Assembly (NCBI RefSeq): GCF_023061285.1
Contig: NZ_JAKGAM010000006.1
Coordinates: 62,001 to 126,000 of the forward strand
Direction of reading: 5' to 3'
DNA length: 64,000 bases
DNA from: Chromohalobacter nigrandesensis
GTDB taxonomy: Bacteria > Pseudomonadota > Gammaproteobacteria > Pseudomonadales > Halomonadaceae
The position numbers and the translations under genes were made by a program. Shown piece by piece: positions 57,822 through 64,000 of this stretch (the first letter of the stretch is position 1; each line of letters starts with the position of its first letter). The notes under the pieces were generated by a model, which saw only the letters and a program-made list of their open reading frames with translations, was not told the DNA's origin and ran no database searches.

Positions 57822-58154
57822 TCAATGCGCGAGCTGGTGATCGAGCCAGGTCTCGAGTTGCGCAGCAGACAACGCCCCCACGCGCGTGGTATCCAGCCCC
57901 GCCTCGGTAAACAACGCCAGGGTCGGCATACCGCGTACACCGTACTTGCGCGCCGTGGCCGTATTGAGGTCGACATCGCACAACGCGACCTGCAACGTCG
58001 TCTCGCGCGCGCTGGCCAAGGTGGCTAGCCGTGGGCGCAATTCGACGCAGGGACCGCACCAGGACGCCACGAAGGCCACCAGGGTCGGCCTGGTCGCCTC
58101 CAGCACGCGTATCTCGAAGGTGTCGTCCGTCACCTCGAAAAGCCTTTCGGACAT
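57822..58154 (-). CDS. Thioredoxin
   Basis: A 110-residue thioredoxin fold with active site WCGPC (Cys33/Cys36) and the cis-Pro loop MPTL. It sits between rho and ppx as trxA does in Pseudomonas, though the sequence is rather divergent (FVASWCGPCVELRP instead of FWAEWCGPCK), so a secondary thioredoxin is possible. Start MSERLFEVTD matches the family; an ATG six codons earlier is also available. Confidence 0.88.
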   Translation of the reverse strand: MSERLFEVTDDTFEIRVLEATRPTLVAFVASWCGPCVELRPRLATLASARETTLQVALCDVDLNTATARKYGVRGMPTLALFTEAGLDTTRVGALSAAQLETWLDHQLAH

Positions 58155-58273
58155 ACGCCGTCTCCTGAACATTCGGCCAATTCATCATCCCTCATTGGAC
58201 GCCGCATGGCGACGATTGACAAGCTTCAAGCGCCCCCGCTACCTTGCCATACTTCTGTGAAAAGGATCCTCGC

Positions 58274-59770
58274 ATGAGCAGCCGCCATCCGGCGCCCCGG
58301 CGTCTCGCCGCCATCGACCTGGGCTCGAACAGCTTCCACTTGCTGGTGGCCAATCATTACGCCGGTCAACTTCAGGTCGTCGCCAAGATCGGCGAAAAGG
58401 TACAGCTAGCGGCCGGGCTCGATGACGAGGAGTGCCTCGACGAAGCGGCCATGGAGCGAGCGCTGGCCTGCCTGGAGCGTTTCGCACCCTACCTGAATGG
58501 CCTCGCCGCCAGCGACATGCGCATCGTGGGCACCAACGCGTTGCGCGCGGCACACAACCGTCAGACGCTGATCGACCGCGCCGAAGCGCTGATCGGCCAC
58601 CCTATCGAGATCATCGCCGGCCGCGAGGAAGCACGCTTGATCTACCTGGGCGCCGCGCATGCGCTGGCCGAGGTACACGGCCGGCGACTCATCATCGACA
58701 TCGGCGGCGGTTCCACTGAGCTTATCATCGGCGAGCGCTTCGAACCGCTGGCACTGGAAAGCCTGCATATGGGCTGCGTGGCTTATACGCAACGCTTCTT
58801 CGCCAATGGAGAAATCACCGAGAAGGCTTTTCGCAAGGCCGAGCTCGCCGCGCTTTCAGAGCTGGCCAACATTCGCCGTTCCTATCAAACGCTCGGCTGG
58901 CAGGATCCGGTCGGCTCGAGCGGCACCATCAAGGCCATCGCCGCCGTGCAAGCCGCAAGCGGCGATGCGCCGGAAGGCATGATAACGCGCCAGGGGCTGA
59001 AGAACCTGCGCAGCCGACTGCTGAAGTGCAAGAAACTCGACAAGGTCGCCATGGAAGGTCTCAAAAGCGACCGTGCCCGCGTCTTCCCGGCGGGCGTGGC
59101 GATCCTCTGCGCCATCTTCGAGGCCTTCGAGCTCGAACGCATGCGCTACTCGGACGGCGCCCTGCGCGAAGGCGTGCTCTACGATCTTCTCGGCCGCAAT
59201 ACCGCCGAAGATTCCCGCGCCTCGGCGCTCATCACGCTGCGCCGACGCTTCGACGTCGACACGCGTCAGGCAAACAACGTACGCGCCACCGCGGTGCACC
59301 TCTGCGAGCACATCGCCGACGCCTGGCCGTTGAGCCAGGAGCAGCGCCAATTCCTGGCCTGGGCCGCCGAGTTGCACGAAATCGGCCTGGCGGTCTCGCA
59401 CAGTCAGTTTCATCGCCACGGCGCCTATCTGCTGGAAAACTCCGACCTGGCCGGTTTTTCGCGTCCCGAGCAACAGGCCCTGGCCTTCCTGGTGCGAGCC
59501 CATCGACGCAAGTTCCCCAGCAAGGAACTCGGTGCTCTCCCCTCTGCCTCGCGATCGGTTTATGCACGCCTGGCGCGACTATTACGACTGGCGGTGGCGC
59601 TCAATCATTCGCGTCCCGAGCAGCCCACCCTTGACGTCCGCCTCGAGGCTGATGGCGACACGCTGCGACTGGCACTCGATCAGGCTGACCAGCCGCTGCT
59701 GATGGCCGACCTCGAGCAGGAGGCGCGTTATCAACGCAATGCCGGTTTCGCGATGATAGTGGGCCGTTGA
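58274..59770 (+). CDS. ppx: Exopolyphosphatase / pppGpp phosphatase (Ppx-GppA)
   Basis: A 498-residue ASKHA-fold phosphatase releasing phosphate from polyphosphate ends. N-terminal AAIDLGSNSFHLLV (residues 11-24), DIGGGSTELI near 148 and SSGTIKAIAAVQ are the nucleotide/phosphate loops; a C-terminal HD-like helical domain (WAAELHEIGLAVSHSQFHRHGAYL) follows. A Ppx rather than GppA call rests on context with ppk. Divergent from trxA; AAAGGA precedes the ATG. Confidence 0.93.
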   Translation: MSSRHPAPRRLAAIDLGSNSFHLLVANHYAGQLQVVAKIGEKVQLAAGLDDEECLDEAAMERALACLERFAPYLNGLAASDMRIVGTNALRAAHNRQTLIDRAEALIGHPIEIIAGREEARLIYLGAAHALAEVHGRRLIIDIGGGSTELIIGERFEPLALESLHMGCVAYTQRFFANGEITEKAFRKAELAALSELANIRRSYQTLGWQDPVGSSGTIKAIAAVQAASGDAPEGMITRQGLKNLRSRLLKCKKLDKVAMEGLKSDRARVFPAGVAILCAIFEAFELERMRYSDGALREGVLYDLLGRNTAEDSRASALITLRRRFDVDTRQANNVRATAVHLCEHIADAWPLSQEQRQFLAWAAELHEIGLAVSHSQFHRHGAYLLENSDLAGFSRPEQQALAFLVRAHRRKFPSKELGALPSASRSVYARLARLLRLAVALNHSRPEQPTLDVRLEADGDTLRLALDQADQPLLMADLEQEARYQRNAGFAMIVGR

Positions 59771-59804
59771 TGGCCGAGGTCCAAACGAGTTCCTGACTCA
59801 ATTG

Positions 59805-60317
59805 TTAATCTTGCCGAGGCTGGCGGCTGCCGGCCTCAACCCCATCGATTAGCTTGCGAAGCAGCTCATTCAAGGTGTTTTGCTCGTCCGTCGTAAGGCC
59901 TGAAAGGGCCGCCGCTTCATTCTCTACGTGCAGGGGGACGATGCGATTTATCATCTCAAGCCCCGCATCGGTTAATGAGACTAGGGTGCCACGACGATCT
60001 TCAGGGTTGGGTGATCGAGCAATCAAACCTGCCTTTTCCAACCGATCGAGACGATTGGTCATCCCCCCCGAAGTGATCATAAGCGCTTCATAGAGCTTCG
60101 TTGGACCTAAAGCGTAGGGCGCTCCTGCACGTCGCAAGGAGGCCAAGACATCGAACTCACCTGCTTGAAGGTCATGGTTTTTGAAAAAAGGGTCAAGATA
60201 GTCGCGGTGGACCAGACGAGTGACCACCTTAAGCCTCCCGATCACAGCCATTACCAAGAGGTTTAACTCCGGCATCTCTTCCGACCACTGTCGAGTGGCC
60301 TTTTCGACATTGTCCAT
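59805..60317 (-). CDS. MarR-family transcriptional regulator
   Basis: A 170-residue winged-helix repressor. Helix-turn-helix LYEALMITSGGMTNRLDRLEKAGLIARSPNPEDRRGTL (residues about 75-112) has the wing motif DRRGT. Divergent from an EamA transporter, with an inverted repeat between them; it probably controls that gene and perhaps itself in response to an unknown ligand. Confidence 0.93.
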   Translation of the reverse strand: MDNVEKATRQWSEEMPELNLLVMAVIGRLKVVTRLVHRDYLDPFFKNHDLQAGEFDVLASLRRAGAPYALGPTKLYEALMITSGGMTNRLDRLEKAGLIARSPNPEDRRGTLVSLTDAGLEMINRIVPLHVENEAAALSGLTTDEQNTLNELLRKLIDGVEAGSRQPRQD

Positions 60318-60350
60318 TGCACTCCCATTTACCTTTGCACTAAGATAATT

Positions 60351-60366
60351 AAAGAAAAGATTCTTT
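60351..60366. promoter_or_regulatory. Inverted repeat, candidate MarR operator
   Basis: AAAGAA-AAGA-TTCTTT in the 75-bp gap between the marR-type and EamA genes, beside a -10-like TAAGAT with TTGCAC 18 bp upstream. Confidence 0.45.
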
Positions 60367-60392
60367 ATGAATTCCTATGGCCAGGAGTGATC

Positions 60393-61337
60393 ATGGCGAG
60401 TTCAGCACTACAGCGCAAGGGGACGTTTCTGCCCGAGTGGCGTGCCTTAGGTTGCCTATTGCTTGTCGGCACCCTGTTGGCAATGTCATATGTGGTCGCC
60501 AAACAGGCCGAAGCGAGCGGTATGCCAAAGCTTCACCTCCTTGTTGTATCCATGGCGGGCGCGGGTCTCGTATTGCTGGGAATCGCACGTCTACAGCATC
60601 GGACTTCTCAGCTATCCCCGCGCCTCTGCGAATACGCCCTTGTTTCTGGCATGCTTTTAGCCTTTCCAAATGCCATGGGCTTTCTGGCTATCAGGCATGT
60701 GGGGGCTGGGTTCGTCTCGCTTAGCCTGGCCTTCCCTATTCTCATCACTTGGCTACTCGTCGTCATGCTGAGGCTAGAACCGCTAATCAAGATTCGCTTG
60801 CTGGGCGTGCTGTTTGGCCTGGCCGGTGGGGTGCTGCTCACCCTGGGAAAGGCCAGCGGAATAGAGGGTAGTTGGGGGTGGACTGCCATTGTTTTGGCCA
60901 TGCCCGCTGTCATCGCTTTTGGCAATGTTTACCGTACGCTACGCTGGCGGTCCCAGGCCGAGCCAGTCTTTCTTGCTGCTTTGATGTTGCTCGGTGCTGG
61001 CGCTTCGCTACTTCCATTTGCAACCGTGTTCGAATCCGGACGAGCGGTTTCGCTGATTGCCACGAAGACGTCTGCTTGGCTCGTTCTGGAGCTGATCGCC
61101 GTATATACCGTCCTCTATCTATTCTTTTTCCTACTGCAACGACTGGCCGGCCCTGTCTACTTCAGTCAGATCGGGACGGTCGCCGCTCTGGTCGGCTCAG
61201 GGATCGCCATCCTTGCCCTGGGTGAGACCCTGCCAAACTATCTAGGCCCCGCTGCAGCTCTGATCGGGCTAGGCACGATACTTTTTCATCGCGGCGCAAG
61301 ACTACGACGTACCAAGCCCAGCGCGACCACGACCTAA
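60393..61337 (+). CDS. EamA/DMT-family membrane transporter
   Basis: A 314-residue protein with about ten membrane helices in two EamA repeats (first ending near LLTLGKASG, second ending GLGTILFHRG). It is an exporter of an unknown small metabolite or toxin. AGGAG precedes the ATG at 60393. Divergent from its likely MarR regulator; the nitroreductase gene follows after 42 bp and is probably in the same operon. Confidence 0.88.
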   Translation: MASSALQRKGTFLPEWRALGCLLLVGTLLAMSYVVAKQAEASGMPKLHLLVVSMAGAGLVLLGIARLQHRTSQLSPRLCEYALVSGMLLAFPNAMGFLAIRHVGAGFVSLSLAFPILITWLLVVMLRLEPLIKIRLLGVLFGLAGGVLLTLGKASGIEGSWGWTAIVLAMPAVIAFGNVYRTLRWRSQAEPVFLAALMLLGAGASLLPFATVFESGRAVSLIATKTSAWLVLELIAVYTVLYLFFFLLQRLAGPVYFSQIGTVAALVGSGIAILALGETLPNYLGPAAALIGLGTILFHRGARLRRTKPSATTT

Positions 61338-61379
61338 ACCCACAGCCATTTCCCATCTGTCAGATAAGGAGCTTGTAGC

Positions 61380-62012
61380 ATGTCATTTTTGGAAGCCTTG
61401 AACTGGCGCTATGCGACGAAACGCATGAACGGACACACAGTCCCTCAGGAAAAGCTGGATACGATCCTCGAAGCGGCACGCTTGGCCCCTTCCTCATATG
61501 GATTGCAACCCTACAGCGTGGCTGTAGTCAGCGATGCCGCACTTAGGAACAAGATTCGAGGGTTAGCGGTACCTCAGCCACAGGTTACGGAAGGATCCCA
61601 CCTATTAGTTTTTGCCACCTGGACGACTATCGACGAGGCTAGCGTGGAAAGGTTTATAGAGCACGTCGCTTCAGAGCGTGACTTACCACTATCGTCTCTT
61701 GCAGGCTACACAGATGCGATCAAGAGCACCCTTCGAAAGTACCCAACGCAAGTGGAACGTGAGCATTGGGCCTCGAAGCAGGCATACATTGCTCTCGGGA
61801 TGGCGCTAGCCGCTGCGGCAACAGAACATGTCGACGCGACACCAATGGAAGGCTTCTCTCCTGAGGCTCTGGATGAGCTCTTGGACCTGAAAGCCCAGGG
61901 GCTACGCAGCGTGGTGGTGATGGCCATAGGCGAGCGAGATGAGAGTAATGATTCCATGACTTCGCTTAAGAAGGTGCGCTGGCCAAAAGAGTCGTTCATT
62001 ACTCACACGTAA
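61380..62012 (+). CDS. Nitroreductase-family NAD(P)H oxidoreductase
   Basis: A 210-residue FMN flavoprotein of the NfsB type. RYATKRM (residues 10-16) and APSSYGLQPYSVAVV (about 36-50) are the FMN-contact segments; KQAYIALGMALAAAATEHVDATPMEGF near 138-165 and VVVMAIGERD near the C terminus fit the family. AAGGAG precedes the start. Clustered with an exporter and a MarR regulator, it may detoxify the ligand. Confidence 0.9.
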   Translation: MSFLEALNWRYATKRMNGHTVPQEKLDTILEAARLAPSSYGLQPYSVAVVSDAALRNKIRGLAVPQPQVTEGSHLLVFATWTTIDEASVERFIEHVASERDLPLSSLAGYTDAIKSTLRKYPTQVEREHWASKQAYIALGMALAAAATEHVDATPMEGFSPEALDELLDLKAQGLRSVVVMAIGERDESNDSMTSLKKVRWPKESFITHT

Positions 62013-62040
62013 TGAGGTAAGAGATAAGAAGTCCCGCCTT

Positions 62041-62065
62041 GCCGCACCCACTGTGCGGCTTTTTT
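62041..62065 (+). terminator. Rho-independent terminator of the EamA-nitroreductase operon
   Basis: GCCGCAC-CCACT-GTGCGGC followed by six T. Confidence 0.92.
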
Positions 62066-62515
62066 GCATACAGAGCATCCCTAGGCTAACAGAGGGCAGT
62101 CCTGGTTAGTCTGGAAAATTCCTAGCACCGTCGCTTGCACAGGTACACCAGCTTCTTCTTGCAACCGTGCACCTTGATGTTAAGATATATTCACATTAGC
62201 TTAACATCAAGCTGCCAAGCTAAAACCGATGGTCTCGGTATGACACCAAACGAAGTGTATCAAGCGTAGCTGTAAAAGCCTCGTACTCATAGCCTTCATA
62301 GTGACTTCTTGGAACAAAGCAAACATCTGACGTCTATGCAGGATAAAGCGTTCAGCCACCCAATTACACTATCCGCAACATTTACTAAACAACCAGAATT
62401 TTGCAGGCTTAGATACACCAGTAACGGATACCCCACACTCGGATGACAATGACAACCATATAAATTGGCTGTGAAGAGCAAGTTCAATAGACGCAAACTT
62501 GGGACGCCACAAATC
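62066..62515. other. AT-rich intergenic region before the lysR-type gene
   Basis: About 450 bp without a convincing gene. It holds the 12-bp perfect inverted repeat at 62173 and a TATAAA 50 bp before the LysR start. Confidence 0.5.
62173..62211. repeat. Perfect 12-bp inverted repeat
   Basis: CTTGATGTTAAG and its exact complement CTTAACATCAAG separated by 15 bp of AT-rich DNA. No U-tract on either side. Possible operator, or a trace of a mobile element. Confidence 0.55.
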
Positions 62516-63454
62516 ATGGATCGCTTCACTGCTTTGAAAACGTTCTGCGCAGCTGTGGAGGCTCAAAGCTTTTCGCGTGCGGCGAATGACATTTGCCTGT
62601 CTCGCTCGGCTGTGAGTAAGAACATACGTGAACTGGAAGAGTATTTAGGCGTCACGTTGATACAGCGCAGTACACGCGGTATCAGTGTGACTGAGGCTGG
62701 CGCCAACTATTACGAAAAAGTCAGTCGGATGCTGACCAGCATGAAAGGTGCTGACGATGAGGTACGACAATCCAGTACGACCCCATGCGGAAACCTACGG
62801 GTATCTGTGCCACTTTCCCTGGGTCTGTTGTACATCACACCCTTACTACCAACGTTCCTTGAGCGATACCCCGACATCTCAGTAGAGGTAGTGCTAACAG
62901 ATAGCAAAGTCGACCTTCTCCAAGAAGGTTTTGATCTTGCTATACGTGGTATAAAACGTTTGGAAGACTCGTGCACTAGGTCACGACTGATTGGCGAATT
63001 CACTCACACCATATGTGCTTCGCCCGCTTATTTGGCTAGATGCACTGCCCCCATGTGTCCAAGTGACCTTCGACGTCATGACGTACTTATTTATACGGAA
63101 GTCGTGACCCCTGATCGCTGGAAGTTCGACAGCCCTACCAATGACGATCCAGATGAGTGCATCGTACAGGTCTCTGGAAGGTATCGATCAAATAACAGTC
63201 TCGCCTTGAGACAAGCAGCTATCGCAGGAAAAGGAATTCTTCGCATACCTGAGATCTATGTCAGAGATGACTTGGAGAAGGAGCGCTTGGTTCCCTTGCT
63301 CCAAGACTGGTCGCTTCCAACCACAGGAATTTGGGTAATTTACCCACAAACCTCTTTTATACCAAACAGGCTACGCGTATTTATTGACTTTTTAGCAGAT
63401 CATTTTTCAATGAGCACGCTTCCTTCCACACCTAATCACATCAGCATTACATAA
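62516..63454 (+). CDS. LysR-family transcriptional regulator
   Basis: A 312-residue regulator: N-terminal winged HTH MDRFTALKTFCAAVEAQSFSRAANDICLSRSAVSKNIRELEEYLG (recognition helix around 28-46) and an effector-binding domain from about residue 85 (LRVSVPLSLGLLYITPLLPTFLERYPDISVEVVLTD). Resembles the PA2206/AaeR-like subgroup with DLAIR. A start 17 codons earlier is open, but this Met fits LysR proteins. Ligand and targets unknown. Confidence 0.92.
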   Translation: MDRFTALKTFCAAVEAQSFSRAANDICLSRSAVSKNIRELEEYLGVTLIQRSTRGISVTEAGANYYEKVSRMLTSMKGADDEVRQSSTTPCGNLRVSVPLSLGLLYITPLLPTFLERYPDISVEVVLTDSKVDLLQEGFDLAIRGIKRLEDSCTRSRLIGEFTHTICASPAYLARCTAPMCPSDLRRHDVLIYTEVVTPDRWKFDSPTNDDPDECIVQVSGRYRSNNSLALRQAAIAGKGILRIPEIYVRDDLEKERLVPLLQDWSLPTTGIWVIYPQTSFIPNRLRVFIDFLADHFSMSTLPSTPNHISIT

Positions 63455-63490
63455 ACTTTACATAGATTTTTCAGACATATTTCTTCATTA

Positions 63491-63521
63491 AGCCCGCAGC
63501 GTAATTGTGCGGGCTTTTTTT
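63491..63521 (+). terminator. Rho-independent terminator of the lysR-type gene
   Basis: AGCCCGCA-loop-TGCGGGCT (8-bp stem) followed by seven T. Confidence 0.92.
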
Positions 63522-63670
63522 ATATTCTTCGCCTCTCCTCATGTTGTGCACTGTCGGTAAACACAGTTCGCACTCAAATATATCTATCCTATCATTTCTC
63601 AGTCTAGTAACGTCTTGTAACGCAGCAATACGCTGTTTTTCCATAGTCGAACACAAGGTAAGAGACAGAC

Positions 63671-64000
63671 ATGAGCATTATCCAGGTTGCAGGAATCATC
63701 GACGCCAAAGAAGCTGACATGCTGATCAATGAAGGTGTGGATTGGCTAGGTTTTCCGCTACGTCTTCCTTCAGGGCGTGACGATATCAGCGAATCTGAAG
63801 CTACCTCTATTTTACAGTCATTGCCTAAACCACACAGGGGAGTTCTGATTAGCTATATGACTGAGGCTGACGAAGTATCCCGCTTCTGTGACCAGCTCTG
63901 TCTGGATGCTGTACAGCTGCATGGCGATATTTCCATGAAGGAGTTAGCCAAGCTGCGTGAGGCCCGCCCGGACCTTTATTTGCTCAAAAGCCTCGTTGTT
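63671..64000 (+). CDS. TrpF-like (phosphoribosylanthranilate isomerase fold) protein, 3' end outside window
   Basis: Open frame of 110 codons to the window edge. Translation gives MSIIQVAGIIDAKEADML, INEGVDWLGFPLRLPSGRDD, then LDAVQLHGDISMKELAKLRE: the WLGF and VQLHGD segments match TrpF strands 2 and 4. The TrpF N-terminal KxCG motif, carrying the general-base Cys, is replaced by QVAG, so ordinary isomerase activity is doubtful. It may be a TrpF paralogue with another sugar-phosphate substrate. An AAGG 13 nt upstream is the best Shine-Dalgarno. Follows a LysR-type regulator. Confidence 0.75.
   Translation, partial: MSIIQVAGIIDAKEADMLINEGVDWLGFPLRLPSGRDDISESEATSILQSLPKPHRGVLISYMTEADEVSRFCDQLCLDAVQLHGDISMKELAKLREARPDLYLLKSLVV

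Noticed and set aside
62296..62529. 77-codon minus-strand ORF before the LysR gene
   Set aside because: Low-complexity Cys/Leu-rich product overlapping the LysR start; no ribosome binding site seen.

Overview
The window is a stretch of a gamma-proteobacterial chromosome. High GC, Pseudomonas-like gene order (recX-recA-cinA-mutS-fdxA; ponA/pilMNOPQ-aroKB-gltBD; priA-argS-hslVU-ubiE/J/B-tatABC; ppk/ppx-trxA-rho-ubiD) and scattered GCTTCG-type heptad repeats suggest Halomonadaceae (Chromohalobacter/Halomonas-like). That assignment is inference from gene order and composition; no search was run.

Layout. 1-7.3 kb (minus): tRNA-Arg and tRNA-Ser, csrA, lysC, alaS, recX, recA (with a LexA box) and a CinA-type amidase. 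7.4-10.5 kb (plus): mutS and fdxA. 10.5-11 kb: an unannotated CsrB/RsmZ-type regulatory RNA with a GacA-type upstream site. 11-15 kb (minus): pyrG-kdsA-eno. 15.2-21.3 kb (minus): gltB-gltD, separated by a 22-bp tandem array copied from the gltB 3' end. 21.7-28.3 kb (minus): pilMNOPQ-aroK-aroB, divergent from ponA (PBP1A). 31-46 kb: a DUF481 outer-membrane protein, maeB, rpmE, priA, argS, a SPOR protein, hslVU, a DUF971 protein, ubiE-ubiJ-ubiB, hisE and tatABC. 46.5-51 kb: ppk and a Tat-exported PhoX phosphatase, convergent, each with a candidate Pho box. 51-55.8 kb (minus): a DAHP synthase gene preceded by an aromatic-codon leader peptide with a transcription attenuator and by a second aromatic-rich small ORF, then folM, a flavin reductase and ubiD. 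56-59.8 kb: rho, a thioredoxin-like gene and ppx. 59.8-64 kb: less GC-rich accessory DNA with a MarR regulator divergent from an EamA transporter plus nitroreductase, a LysR regulator, and a TrpF-like gene cut by the window edge that lacks the usual catalytic Cys.

How it fits together. CsrA and its likely antagonist RNA lie 10 kb apart, in the same fdxA neighbourhood where Pseudomonas carries rsmZ. The tat operon, ppk and phoX form a phosphate-linked neighbourhood in which TatABC could export PhoX. Aromatic biosynthesis (aroB, aroK, DAHP synthase) and folate/pterin and ubiquinone genes recur. The two most interesting non-coding systems are the RsmZ-like RNA locus (10.57-10.93 kb) and the tandem leader-peptide region upstream of the DAHP synthase (52.23-52.67 kb).
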